Source: Streptomyces toyocaensis (GTDB lineage Bacteria; Actinomycetota; Actinomycetes; Streptomycetales; Streptomycetaceae). Taken from it: a DNA stretch of 64,000 nucleotides. The stretch spans positions 1 through 64,000 of the forward strand of contig NZ_JFCB01000033.1 in the NCBI RefSeq assembly GCF_000725125.1, in the 5' to 3' direction. The first letter of the stretch is position 1. Every line of letters starts with the position of its first letter. Under the pieces are notes generated by a model, which was given only the letters and a program-made list of their open reading frames with translations, did no database searches and was not told the DNA's origin. Below, in pieces: positions 34,967 through 43,339 of this stretch. The translations under genes and the position numbers were made by a program.

Positions 34967-35761
34967 ATGTCCGACGAGCGACCGCGCAGCTTCGAGGAAC
35001 TCCTCGCCGAAGGCGCCTTGGTGCCCACGGAGGGATGGGACTTTTCCTGGTTCGAGGGCCGGGCCACCGAGGCCCGGCCCTCGTGGGGGTACGCCGGCAC
35101 GCTGGCCGGGCGGCTGAGCGGTGCCGGCGCCGTGCTCGACGTCCAGACCGGGGGAGGGGAGGTCCTGGACTTCGCGCTCGCGCGGGCCGGCCGGCGCCCG
35201 GCGCTCACGGCCGCCACCGAGGGCTGGCCGCCCAACGTCACCCGGGCCACGGCGCTGCTGCGGCCCCGCGGTGTCGTCGTCGTCGCCTCCCCCGAGGACG
35301 CGCCGCTGCCGTTCGCCGACGAGAGCTTCGACCTGGTCGTCAGCCGGCATCCCGTGCGGGCGCACTGGGACGAGATCGCGCGCGTGCTGCGGCCCGGCGG
35401 CACGTACTTCGCGCAGCATGTCGGGCCCGGCAGCGCGCGGGAGCTCGTCGAGTTCTTCCTCGGACCGCGGCCGGCGGAGCTGTGGGAGGCGCGGCACCCC
35501 GACCGTGAGAGGCGCGCGGCCGAGGCCGCCGGACTGGAGACCGTCGACGTGCGGGCCGAACGCCTGCGCATGGAGTTCCACGACATCGCCGCCGTCGTGC
35601 ACTTCCTGCGCAAGGTGGTCTGGATGGTTCCGGACTTCACCGTCGGGAGGTACCGGCCGCGGCTGCGGGCGCTGCACGAGCGGATCGAGGCCGAGGGGGC
35701 GTTCGTGGCGCACAGCAGCCGGCACCTCTTCGAGATGCGACGCGGGGCCCGGACGCCGTGA
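34967..35761 (+). CDS. class I SAM-dependent methyltransferase
   Basis: The 264-residue protein has a Rossmann methyltransferase core. SAM motif I is GAVLDVQTGGGEVL, motif II-like region ATEGWPPNVTRATALL, motif III ASPEDAPLPFADESFDLVVSRH and the following LRPGGTYFAQHVG. It resembles UbiE/Methyltransf_11-type enzymes, but no substrate-specific feature is visible. It follows the F420 oxidoreductase gene by 70 bases on the same strand. Confidence 0.82.
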   Translation: MSDERPRSFEELLAEGALVPTEGWDFSWFEGRATEARPSWGYAGTLAGRLSGAGAVLDVQTGGGEVLDFALARAGRRPALTAATEGWPPNVTRATALLRPRGVVVVASPEDAPLPFADESFDLVVSRHPVRAHWDEIARVLRPGGTYFAQHVGPGSARELVEFFLGPRPAELWEARHPDRERRAAEAAGLETVDVRAERLRMEFHDIAAVVHFLRKVVWMVPDFTVGRYRPRLRALHERIEAEGAFVAHSSRHLFEMRRGARTP

Positions 35762-36249
35762 GGGTCCCGGTCATCGGGGGCGTCCGGCAGGTCGCCCCAT
35801 CGCTGCCGGCTGCGGCCGGCTCCGCGGCGGCACCGTACTGCGCGGTGCCCGGCGCGGACACCCCGAGTGCCGCCGCCGGGTCAAGCGGGCGTCACCACCG
35901 GGGTCACCCGTCGGGGGGACGACCGGAAGAGTGGCCCTGACGGGGGATGACGATGCCACATCCTGCACACGGTCCCCTCACCACTCGGTTTTTCGCGGTA
36001 TGTGGCCCTGTTTCGGTCACGGAGGGCTCGTGGATTGCGCTTTCCAGGGCCATCGGGGTGTCGCCGGACGATTCCGGAGAGTAGTTGTGGCCCGCCGATG
36101 CGCGCAGCATCACTTACGAAGGGTTATGGTGGAAACCCCCCCTCGGGCCGGTCCGTCTCCCCCCCACGGACCGGCCCGTTTTTTCATGCCGCTCTTCATG
36201 CCGCCCCGGGCGCTCCCGTCCCCGGACGCCCGCTGGCTAGAGTCCAGGC
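35762..36249. other. intergenic region with an orphan terminator
   Basis: No convincing protein gene is seen in 488 bases. A strong intrinsic terminator at 36144-36184 lies about 380 bases after the methyltransferase stop, too far to be its simple end. The stretch from about 35940 to 36143 could therefore encode a small non-coding RNA or a long 3' end. A TATGGT hexamer at 36125-36130 could be a -10 box. None of this is proven by the sequence. Confidence 0.45.
36144..36184 (+). terminator. Rho-independent terminator with T-tract
   Basis: CGGGCCGGTCCGT pairs perfectly with ACGGACCGGCCCG (13 pairs, 9-base loop), followed directly by six T. This is the most canonical terminator in the window. 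Confidence 0.9.
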
Positions 36250-36816
36250 ATGTCGAACGAACAGCCGACACCACCGCAGCAGCCCCCGTACGGCACGTAC
36301 GGACAGCCGCCCGGCCCTTACGGCGCCCCGCCGGCGCCCCAGCCCGGCGCCTTCGCCCACCCCGGCGCCCACCACCCCCACGGCTGGACCGGCGCCCCGC
36401 CGTACTACGCCCCGTCCCCGCCCCCGCCCCCGCCCCTGACCATGCCGGGCCCCGTGCGGGCCGCCCAGATCGTGATCTTCGCGACGTTCGGGCTCGGCGT
36501 GCTGCTCACCGTCCTGGTCGGCGTCACCGTGGGGGCCGAGTCGGCGGGGCGCTTCTTCGCCACGTACCTGATGACTGTCGCCCTGTTCGTCCTGGCGTTC
36601 CGGTACCCCACGGCGGGCAACGGCGTCCGGGTCGCCTCCATCGTGCTGGCGTCCGTGCAGATCCTGTTCGCACTCAGCGCGACGGCACAGGGCGTCCCCC
36701 TGGGCATCCTGCCGCTCGGCACCGCCGTCGCCGTCGTCGTCCTGCTCGGCCAGGGCTCCGCCGGGCAGTGGTTCCGGCGGCCGCGCTCAAACGGCGTGCC
36801 GCCGCAGTACGGCTGA
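36250..36816 (+). CDS. small membrane protein with Pro/Gly/Tyr-rich N-terminus
   Basis: The 188-residue protein has a disordered N-terminal 70 residues (PPYGTYGQPPGPYGAPP-type repeats) and four hydrophobic helices (about 75-95, 103-122, 128-145, 150-167). A short basic tail follows. This layout is very common for streptomycete membrane proteins of unknown function. ATG 36250 follows the terminator by 66 bases. Confidence 0.72.
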   Translation: MSNEQPTPPQQPPYGTYGQPPGPYGAPPAPQPGAFAHPGAHHPHGWTGAPPYYAPSPPPPPPLTMPGPVRAAQIVIFATFGLGVLLTVLVGVTVGAESAGRFFATYLMTVALFVLAFRYPTAGNGVRVASIVLASVQILFALSATAQGVPLGILPLGTAVAVVVLLGQGSAGQWFRRPRSNGVPPQYG

Positions 36817-36985
36817 CAAACGCACCACGGCGGACTTTGGGGACCCCCGCCCCGGCGGGGGTACGCTTCGCCTTCGGGGACCGCCATACGGACAGGGGCC
36901 GCCCGTGGCCGAGACCGGGCCGCTAGCCGCGCGACGCGGCGGGGCGCCGCGCCTGTCCGATCCGTACGGAGGGGCTGACGATCAC

Positions 36986-37759
36986 GTGAACCTGCGCGAC
37001 AAGCTGCGGAGCCTGCTGGTCAGGCTGTACGCACGCCGGGTGGAAGGCCACCTGGACACCGCTCAGGTGCCCAAGCACATCGGCGTCATCATGGATGGCA
37101 ACCGCCGCTGGGCGAAGGCCGCGGGTTCCAGCACCGTCCACGGCCACCGGGCCGGCGCGGACAAGATCGAGGAGTTCCTCGGCTGGTGCAGTGAGACGGA
37201 CGTCGAGGTCGTCACCCTCTGGCTGCTGTCGACGGACAACTTCGACCGGCCGAAGGAGGAACTCGTCCCGCTCCTCGGCATCATCGAGGACGTCGTGCGC
37301 ACCCTCGCCGCCGACGGGCGCTGGCGGGTCCATCACGTCGGCACGCCCGATCTGCTGCCGTCCGGGATGCAGACCACCCTGAAGGAGGCCGAGGAGGCCA
37401 CCGCGCACGTCACCGGGATAGTGGTCAACGTCGCCATCGGATACGGCGGTCGCCAGGAGATCGCCGACGCGGTGCGGTCCATGCTCGTCGACGCCCACGA
37501 CAAGGGCACCTCGATGGAGGAACTCGCCGAGGCCGTCGACGTCGACATGATCGGGCGTCACCTCTACACCCGCGCCCAGCCCGACCCGGACCTGGTGATC
37601 CGCACCAGCGGCGAGCAGCGGCTGTCCGGATTCATGCTGTGGCAGACCGCGCATTCGGAGTACTACTTCTGCGAGGTCTTCTGGCCGGCCTTCCGCAAGG
37701 TCGACTTCCTGCGGGCGCTGCGCGACTACGCCGCCCGCCACCGGCGCTACGGCGGCTGA
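36986..37759 (+). CDS. uppS: isoprenyl transferase (cis-prenyltransferase, UppS-like)
   Basis: The 257-residue protein belongs to the undecaprenyl diphosphate synthase family. The catalytic Asp37 is in HIGVIMDGNRRWA and substrate-binding residues are in GHRAGADKIEEFL. The C-terminal signature is IRTSGEQRLSGFMLWQTAHSEYYF. It condenses isopentenyl diphosphate units in cis at the membrane to build polyprenyl carriers for cell wall synthesis. GTG 36986 gives the normal family length and has GGAGG upstream; GTG 36905 would add 27 residues of low-complexity sequence. Actinomycetes often carry two homologues, so it may be the secondary one. Confidence 0.87.
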   Translation: MNLRDKLRSLLVRLYARRVEGHLDTAQVPKHIGVIMDGNRRWAKAAGSSTVHGHRAGADKIEEFLGWCSETDVEVVTLWLLSTDNFDRPKEELVPLLGIIEDVVRTLAADGRWRVHHVGTPDLLPSGMQTTLKEAEEATAHVTGIVVNVAIGYGGRQEIADAVRSMLVDAHDKGTSMEELAEAVDVDMIGRHLYTRAQPDPDLVIRTSGEQRLSGFMLWQTAHSEYYFCEVFWPAFRKVDFLRALRDYAARHRRYGG

Positions 37760-38074
37760 CGCGCCCCTCCCGGCCCCTCCCGCACCGCTGGTCACACGCT
37801 GTTCACCGGCACGCCGTCATATGCCGTGGCATGGCCGTGCTCGATCGAGGGAATAAGCCAGGCAGGTCGACACCCGAACCACGGGTGTCGGATCTCAGCG
37901 GGCGGCACGGAAGCCGTCCGCCCGGGAGGCCCTGTTGCAGCAGCCCGACCGTGCGGTCACGGCACGGACGAAGCAGCGGAGGGCCGGTTCCCGGCCCGCC
38001 GTGCACGGGGGCCGTCGACCGGTCCAGCTCCGCTCCGTCGCTCCCCGACCTCATCCGAGGGGGTACGTCCTTCC
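37760..38074. other. intergenic region upstream of phoH
   Basis: These 315 bases hold no credible gene. There is a palindrome ATGCCGTGGCAT (37821-37832) and a hairpin CGACACCCG-AACCA-CGGGTGTCG (37868-37890), which could end the prenyltransferase message or belong to the phoH leader. Confidence 0.45.
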
Positions 38075-39400
38075 GTGGTGACCAGCGCAAAGCGCCACAA
38101 GCCAGACCGGCGCACCTATGTTCTCGACACCAGCGTCCTGCTGGCCGACCCCAAGGCCCCGAGCCGCTTCGACGAGCACGAGGTCGTGCTCCCCGTCGTC
38201 GTGGTGACGGAACTGGAGGCCAAGCGGAACCATCCCGAACTCGGCTACTTCGCCCGGCAGGCACTCCGTCTGCTGGACGACTACCGGGTGCGGTACGGCC
38301 GCCTCGACGCCCCCATTCCGACCGGGGACCTCGGCGGAACCCTGCGGGTCGAGCTCAACCACTCGGACCCCAGCGTGCTGCCCAGCGGCTACCGCCTGGG
38401 GGACAACGACTCCCGCATCCTCGCGGTCGCCCGCAACCTGCAGGCCGAGGGGTTCGACGTCACCGTCGTGTCGAAGGACCTCCCGCTCAGGATCAAGGCG
38501 TCCTCCGTCGGTCTCCTCGCCGAGGAGTACCGCGCGGAGCTCGCCATCACGGACTCCTCCGGCTGGACCGGAATGTCCGAACTGACCCTGCCCGGCGAGC
38601 AGGTGGACATCCTCTTCGAGGAAGGGCGCGTGTACGTGCCCGAAGCGGCCGGTCTCCCGGTGCACACCGGTCTGACCATCCAGTCCGAGCGCGGCAAGGC
38701 GCTCGGGCGGGTCACCGCCGACGGCAACGTCCGGCTGGTGCGCGGCGACCGGGAGGCGTTCGGCGTCAAGGGCCGCAGCGCCGAGCAGCGGATCGCGCTC
38801 GACCTGCTGCTGGACCCGGACGTCGGGATCGTGTCCATGGGCGGCCGGGCGGGCACCGGCAAGTCGGCGCTGGCGCTGTGCGCGGGCCTCGAGGCGGTCC
38901 TGGAGCGCCGGCAGCACCAGAAGGTGATGGTCTTCCGTCCGCTGTACGCGGTGGGCGGGCAGGAGCTCGGCTATCTGCCCGGTTCCGAGGCGGAGAAGAT
39001 GAGCCCCTGGGCGCAGGCGGTGTTCGACACGCTGTCGGCGGTCACCAGCCGGGAGGTCATCGAGGAGGTCACCGCGCGCGGCATGCTGGAGGTTCTGCCG
39101 CTCACCCACATCCGGGGCCGCTCGCTGCACGACGCGTTCGTGATCGTCGACGAGGCGCAGTCGCTGGAACGGAACGTCCTGCTGACCGTTCTGTCCCGCA
39201 TCGGGGCCAATTCGCGGGTCGTTCTGACCCACGATGTCGCCCAGCGGGACAATCTGCGGGTCGGGCGGTACGACGGCGTGGTCGCCGTCGTCGAGAAACT
39301 GAAGGGGCATCCGCTGTTCGCGCACGTCACACTGACGCGTTCCGAGAGGTCCCGGATCGCCGCCCTTGTGACCGAAATGCTCGAAGACGGGCAGATCTGA
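38075..39400 (+). CDS. PhoH family ATPase with N-terminal PIN domain
   Basis: The 441-residue protein has a PIN ribonuclease-like domain (residues about 15-150; TYVLDTSVLL and VVVVTELEAKRN carry the acidic active-site residues, with GDNDSRIL later). A PhoH ATPase domain follows (about 235-440) with Walker A GGRAGTGKSALAL (Lys263) and Walker B FVIVDEAQ. PIN-PhoH proteins unwind and cut RNA. It is cytoplasmic. GTG 38075 (second GTG at 38078) starts the conserved region directly. Confidence 0.88.
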   Translation: MVTSAKRHKPDRRTYVLDTSVLLADPKAPSRFDEHEVVLPVVVVTELEAKRNHPELGYFARQALRLLDDYRVRYGRLDAPIPTGDLGGTLRVELNHSDPSVLPSGYRLGDNDSRILAVARNLQAEGFDVTVVSKDLPLRIKASSVGLLAEEYRAELAITDSSGWTGMSELTLPGEQVDILFEEGRVYVPEAAGLPVHTGLTIQSERGKALGRVTADGNVRLVRGDREAFGVKGRSAEQRIALDLLLDPDVGIVSMGGRAGTGKSALALCAGLEAVLERRQHQKVMVFRPLYAVGGQELGYLPGSEAEKMSPWAQAVFDTLSAVTSREVIEEVTARGMLEVLPLTHIRGRSLHDAFVIVDEAQSLERNVLLTVLSRIGANSRVVLTHDVAQRDNLRVGRYDGVVAVVEKLKGHPLFAHVTLTRSERSRIAALVTEMLEDGQI

Positions 39401-39437
39401 CCCTCGTTCTCCAAGCAGAGGCGGTTACGCGGTAATT

Positions 39438-39478
39438 GGCGCCGTCCGGAAAGGCGAAGAGCCTAGCCGGGCGGCGCC
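39438..39478 (+). terminator. probable terminator of phoH
   Basis: GGCGCCGTCCGG pairs with CCGGGCGGCGCC (12 pairs, one G-T), with an inner AGGC/GCCT stem and GAAGA loop. It lies 38 bases after the phoH stop and has no T-tract. Confidence 0.65.
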
Positions 39479-39819
39479 GACGCGTGTGCGGATTTCCGAA
39501 TATCCCCAGGGCCAAACGGGATGTGAGCTTTCACACGCAACGGAGAATTGCCTTGCCCCGTCGGGTTACGGCAGAGTCTCACTCCTGTCAGGCCCCGCAT
39601 ACGACACAGCTGTACCCCCAGCGGTACGGCGCCACAGCAGGACTCCGTTCCAACTCCATAGCGTCGTCGTATGCCGCCCGAGCATCACGCGGCGCTCCCC
39701 TCGTGGGAGTTGCCCACCGGGCCCGTGCCTCCCGTGACCCGTAGTTGGGGAGGACAGTGCCAGGGGCACGATTGCGTCCGCGAGGGTCACCGAAGCGGAT
39801 GATGCTGGAAGGAAACCGT
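39479..39819. other. leader/promoter region of the transglycosylase gene
   Basis: These 341 bases contain no credible gene. Transcription of the secreted transglycosylase must start here, so a long 5' leader is possible. I looked for the conserved boxes of the c-di-AMP (ydaO) riboswitch known upstream of some streptomycete wall lytic genes and did not find them. A short palindrome TGTGAGCTTTCACA lies near 39519-39532. Confidence 0.4.
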
Positions 39820-40518
39820 GTGAGCCGGATCTCGGTCCGGGGATTCGCAGTGGCCTCGGCCACGGCGGTCACCGCTGTCGGAAGCGTCGTCGGTGTTGCC
39901 TCGGGCAGCACCGCGCAGAACAACGACGTCGAAGCGACGGCAAGCGGCACCACGCTGCTCGCGGACATCCCCGCGGGCCAGCAGGCCCAGGTGCAGACCG
40001 CGTCCCTGACGCAGCAGGCCGAAACCATGGCCATCGCGGCGGACGCGAGCGCCAAGAAGGACGCGGAGGAGGCCGCCCGCAAGGCCGCCGCCGAGACCGC
40101 GGTCGCCAAGAAGAAGGAGGCGGCCGAGAAGGCGGAGCGGGAGGCCAAGGAGCGCGCGGAGGCCAAGGCCGCCGCCAGCCGTTCCGAGGTCCGCGACGCG
40201 TCCACCTTCGCCGTCCAGGCGTCCTACACCGTCGCCGAGGTCCAGGCGATGGCCCGGCAGATCGTCCCCGCGGACCAGTTCCAGTGCTTCAGCAACATCG
40301 TGGAGCGCGAGTCGAGCTGGAACTACCGGGCCGACAACCCCACCTCCGACGCCTACGGCCTGGTGCAGGCCCTCCCGGGGTCCAAGATGGCCTCCGCCGG
40401 CGCCGACTGGATGACGAACCCGGCCACCCAGATCAAGTGGGGCCTCGGCTACATGGACGGCCGCTACGGCAGCCCCTGCGGCGCCTGGAACTTCTGGCAG
40501 GCCAACCACTGGTACTAG
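39820..40518 (+). CDS. secreted lytic transglycosylase-like protein
   Basis: The 232-residue product has a signal peptide (ISVRGFAVASATAVTAVGSVV..., cleavage near residue 30) and a long Ala/Lys/Glu-rich helical coiled-coil (about 65-120). A C-terminal transglycosylase-like domain of about 90 residues carries NIVERESSWNYRADN with the probable catalytic Glu, then AYGLVQALPGSKM and GLGYMDGRYGSPCGAW. It should cleave peptidoglycan outside the cell. GTG 39820 has GGAAGGA about 6 bases upstream; ATG 39799 is a weaker alternative. Confidence 0.85.
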   Translation: MSRISVRGFAVASATAVTAVGSVVGVASGSTAQNNDVEATASGTTLLADIPAGQQAQVQTASLTQQAETMAIAADASAKKDAEEAARKAAAETAVAKKKEAAEKAEREAKERAEAKAAASRSEVRDASTFAVQASYTVAEVQAMARQIVPADQFQCFSNIVERESSWNYRADNPTSDAYGLVQALPGSKMASAGADWMTNPATQIKWGLGYMDGRYGSPCGAWNFWQANHWY

Positions 40519-40563
40519 AGGCACCGGGGTGCCCTCCACCCCCGGCCCCCGCTCAACCCCGGC

Positions 40564-40596
40564 ACAGCCCCGCACCGTCCTACGGTGCGGGGCTGT
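40564..40596 (+). terminator. terminator of the transglycosylase gene
   Basis: ACAGCCCCGCACCG pairs perfectly with CGGTGCGGGGCTGT (14 pairs, 5-base loop), 45 bases after the stop codon. Confidence 0.75.
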
Positions 40597-40664
40597 CGCC
40601 CTGTACGGTCTGAGCGACGACTCCAGGGGGAGTGGTGGGGAGAAACGGGGGAAGAGGACGGATC

Positions 40665-42041
40665 ATGTCGCGAGTGCCAGGGTGGCTCGGCCGTGCCGGA
40701 GCCCGACTGACCGAGGTCAGCAAGCGGCTGGAGGAACGCCGCGCCGAGGTGACGGGGGAGAGCCGGCCCGACGACGAGGACACCGGGCGGGAGGCCGCCG
40801 AGCGCCCCGACCTGGTGGCGCCGGCCGAGTACACCGCCTCCGGGGCCGTCTTCGTCCGCCCGGACCCGGCGCAGGCAGTGCCCTGGGGGGTGCGGGTCGC
40901 CGCCGAGGCCGGCTGGCGGCTGCTGGTGCTGGCCGGCACGGTCTGGGTGCTCATGCGGGTCATCAGTGCGGTACAGCTCGTGGTGCTGGCCTTCGTGGCC
41001 TCGCTGCTGATCACCGCGCTGCTCCAGCCGACGGTGGCGCGGCTGCGGCGGATCGGCGTGCCGCGTGGCCCGGCCACGGCGCTGACGGCGTTGTTCGGGT
41101 TCGTCGTGATCGGCCTCATAGGCTGGTTCGTGACCTGGCAGATCATGGAGAACATCGACAACCTCTCCAGCCAGATCCAGGACGGCATCGACGAACTGCG
41201 CAACTGGCTGCTCAACAGCCCCTTCCACGTCACCGACAAGCAGATCAACGAGATCGCCGCGAACCTGCGGGAGGCGGTCGGCGCCAACACCGAGCAGATC
41301 ACCTCGGCGGGCCTGGAGGGCGTCACGGTCGTCGTCGAGGCGCTCACCGGCATACTGCTCGCCGTCTTCTCGACGCTGTTCCTGCTCTACGACGGCAAGC
41401 GGATCTGGCAGTGGACGCTCAGGCTCGTCCCGGCCGCGGCCCGTCCGGGTGTCGCCGGTGCCGGGCCGGCCGCGTGGCGGACGCTGACGGCGTACGTGCG
41501 CGGCACGGTGGTGGTGGCCCTGATCGACGCCATCTTCATCGGCCTCGGCATCTACTTCCTCGACGTGCCGATGGCGGTGCCGCTCGCCGTCTTCATCTTC
41601 CTGTTCTCGTTCATCCCGCTCGTGGGCGCCGTGGTGTCGGGAGCGCTGGCGGTGGTCGTCGGGCTGGTCACGCAGGGCGTGTTCACGGGCGTCATGGTGC
41701 TGGTGGTGGTGCTGGCGGTGCAGCAGATCGAGGGGCACATCCTCCAGCCGTTCATCCTGGGCCGGGCGGTGCGGGTCCATCCGCTCGCGGTGGTGCTGGC
41801 CGTCGCCTCGGGCGGCATGGTGGCCGGCATCGGCGGCGCGGTGGTCGCCGTACCGCTCGTCGCGGTCACCAACACCGTCGTCGGCTATCTGCGCGCGTAC
41901 GCCCACGAGACGGCCGTACGCCATTCCCCGCGGCCCCGGGGTGCCACGGCCCTGTCCGCGCCGGACGCCCCGCTCCCCGCGCCCGCCGAACAGGCGGCGC
42001 CGGAGGAGGGCAAACGCCCCGGGCCCCCGCGCGAGCAGTAG
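40665..42041 (+). CDS. AI-2E/PerM family transporter
   Basis: The 458-residue protein has a hydrophilic N-terminus of about 85 residues and then seven to eight membrane helices. The family's long periplasmic-type loop lies between helices 3 and 4 (about 175-230, NIDNLSSQIQDGIDELRNWLL) and the C-terminal signature is QQIEGHILQPFILGRAVRVHPLAV. The family includes exporters and Na+/H+ antiporters, and the substrate cannot be read from sequence. GGGGGAAGAGG precedes ATG 40665. Confidence 0.85.
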   Translation: MSRVPGWLGRAGARLTEVSKRLEERRAEVTGESRPDDEDTGREAAERPDLVAPAEYTASGAVFVRPDPAQAVPWGVRVAAEAGWRLLVLAGTVWVLMRVISAVQLVVLAFVASLLITALLQPTVARLRRIGVPRGPATALTALFGFVVIGLIGWFVTWQIMENIDNLSSQIQDGIDELRNWLLNSPFHVTDKQINEIAANLREAVGANTEQITSAGLEGVTVVVEALTGILLAVFSTLFLLYDGKRIWQWTLRLVPAAARPGVAGAGPAAWRTLTAYVRGTVVVALIDAIFIGLGIYFLDVPMAVPLAVFIFLFSFIPLVGAVVSGALAVVVGLVTQGVFTGVMVLVVVLAVQQIEGHILQPFILGRAVRVHPLAVVLAVASGGMVAGIGGAVVAVPLVAVTNTVVGYLRAYAHETAVRHSPRPRGATALSAPDAPLPAPAEQAAPEEGKRPGPPREQ

Positions 42042-42053
42042 CCCGTACGGCAG

Positions 42054-42087
42054 CGGGCCCGCCCACCGGTCGAGGTGGACGGGCCCG
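42054..42087. terminator. bidirectional terminator between AI-2E permease and ahpD
   Basis: CGGGCCCG-c-CCACC pairs with GGTGG-a-CGGGCCCG (13 pairs, one mismatch, 6-base loop). It lies between convergent genes. Confidence 0.7.
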
Positions 42088-42111
42088 TGGTGCGTGACGG
42101 GGCGCGCGGTG

Positions 42112-42645
42112 TCACTCCGCGAGGGCCGCCTCCGCGTCGAGCGTGGCGGCGACCGCCTGGACCACCGCGGCGATCTTGAAGGCCTCCTGGACGGCCTCGC
42201 GCTCCACGCCGGCCTTGCGCAGTACCTGCTCGTGGGAGTCGAGGCACATGCCGCAGCCGTTGATCGCGGAGACCGCGAAGGACCAGAACTCGAAGTCGAC
42301 CTTGTCGACGCCGGGGTTGCCGATGACGTTCATCCGCAGACCGGCGCGCAGGTTGCCGTACTCGTGGTCCGACAGCAGGTGGCGGGTGCGGTAGAAGACG
42401 TTGTTCATCGCCATCACCGCGGCGGCGGCCTTGGCGGCCGTGTACGCCTCCGGCGACAGGTTCGCCTTCGCCTCCGGCTCCAGCTCGCGCAGCACGGTCG
42501 CCGAGCGCGAGGCGATGGCCGTCGACAGCACCGTGCCCCACAGCTGCTGGGCCGGCAGGTCGGAGTTGCCGATGACCGAGCCCAGGTTGAGCTTCAGGTC
42601 CTTGGCGTAGTCCGGTATCCGGGACTTCAGGGAGTCGAGCGACAT
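42112..42645 (-). CDS. ahpD: alkyl hydroperoxide reductase AhpD
   Basis: The 177-residue alkylhydroperoxidase has the catalytic CxxC (Cys131, Cys134) and His138 in GCGMCLDSHE, at positions almost identical to the M. tuberculosis enzyme. In actinobacteria AhpD reduces AhpC through a lipoamide-linked chain. It lies 6 bases behind ahpC on the same strand, so both are made together under OxyR control. Confidence 0.94.
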   Translation of the reverse strand: MSLDSLKSRIPDYAKDLKLNLGSVIGNSDLPAQQLWGTVLSTAIASRSATVLRELEPEAKANLSPEAYTAAKAAAAVMAMNNVFYRTRHLLSDHEYGNLRAGLRMNVIGNPGVDKVDFEFWSFAVSAINGCGMCLDSHEQVLRKAGVEREAVQEAFKIAAVVQAVAATLDAEAALAE

Positions 42646-42651
42646 GTCAGG

Positions 42652-43206
42652 TCACTCCCCGGCCAGCAGCGCGACCGGGTCCAGGGTCTCGTCGCCCTTG
42701 CTCCAGTTGCACGGGCAGAGCTCGTCGGTCTGCAGGGCGTCCAGAACGCGGAGGACCTCCTTGGGGTTACGGCCGACGGAGCCGGCGGTCACCATGGTGA
42801 ACTGGATCTCGTTGTTCTGGTCCACGATGAACACGGCGCGCTTGGCGAAGCCGTCCTCGCCCTCGATGCCGAGCTCGCGCATGAGCTCGTGCTTGGAGTC
42901 CGCCATCATCGGGAACGGCAGGTCACGCAGGTCGTCGTGGTCCTTGCGCCAGGCGTGGTGGACGAACTCGGAGTCACCGGAGAAACCGAGGACCTGGGCG
43001 TCGCGGTCGGCGAACTCGTCGTTCAGCTTGCCGAAGGCCGCGATCTCGGTCGGGCACACGAAGGTGAAGTCCTTGGGCCATGCGAACACGATCTTCCACT
43101 TGCCCTCGTAGGTCTTGTGGTCGATCGTCTCGAACTCCTTGCCCTTCTCCAGCGAGACGCAGGCGGTCAGTTCGAACTCGGGGAACTTGTCACCGACAGT
43201 GAGCAC
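42652..43206 (-). CDS. ahpC: alkyl hydroperoxide reductase AhpC (peroxiredoxin)
   Basis: The 184-residue 2-Cys peroxiredoxin has the peroxidatic Cys51 in FTFVCPTE and the C-terminal Cys pair in LCPCNW (164, 166). It reduces hydrogen peroxide and organic hydroperoxides in the cytoplasm. GTG 43206 was chosen because AAGGAGAG lies just upstream and it gives the family's standard length. It is divergent from oxyR with 133 bases between the starts. Confidence 0.94.
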   Translation of the reverse strand: MLTVGDKFPEFELTACVSLEKGKEFETIDHKTYEGKWKIVFAWPKDFTFVCPTEIAAFGKLNDEFADRDAQVLGFSGDSEFVHHAWRKDHDDLRDLPFPMMADSKHELMRELGIEGEDGFAKRAVFIVDQNNEIQFTMVTAGSVGRNPKEVLRVLDALQTDELCPCNWSKGDETLDPVALLAGE

Positions 43207-43339
43207 AGACTCTCCTTGCAGCGAAGAAACACCCATTGTGTGGGCATTTCCCATGGGTTGGACCTTATTGATGTTGGCACAGGGTGCATTGATTAGTGAA
43301 ATAGCTACACTCGGTCGTGTTGATCGGAGGGACCTATTA

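Noticed and set aside
35758..35940. Short open frame after the methyltransferase gene
   Set aside because: No ribosome binding site, no family features and composition like the surrounding non-coding DNA.
39519..39532. CRP-like palindrome TGTGAGCTTTCACA
   Set aside because: The half-site spacing is shorter than the CRP consensus, and one such match is expected by chance in 64 kb.
39479..39819. Possible c-di-AMP (ydaO) riboswitch before the transglycosylase gene
   Set aside because: Some streptomycete wall hydrolase genes carry this element, but its conserved boxes could not be found here.
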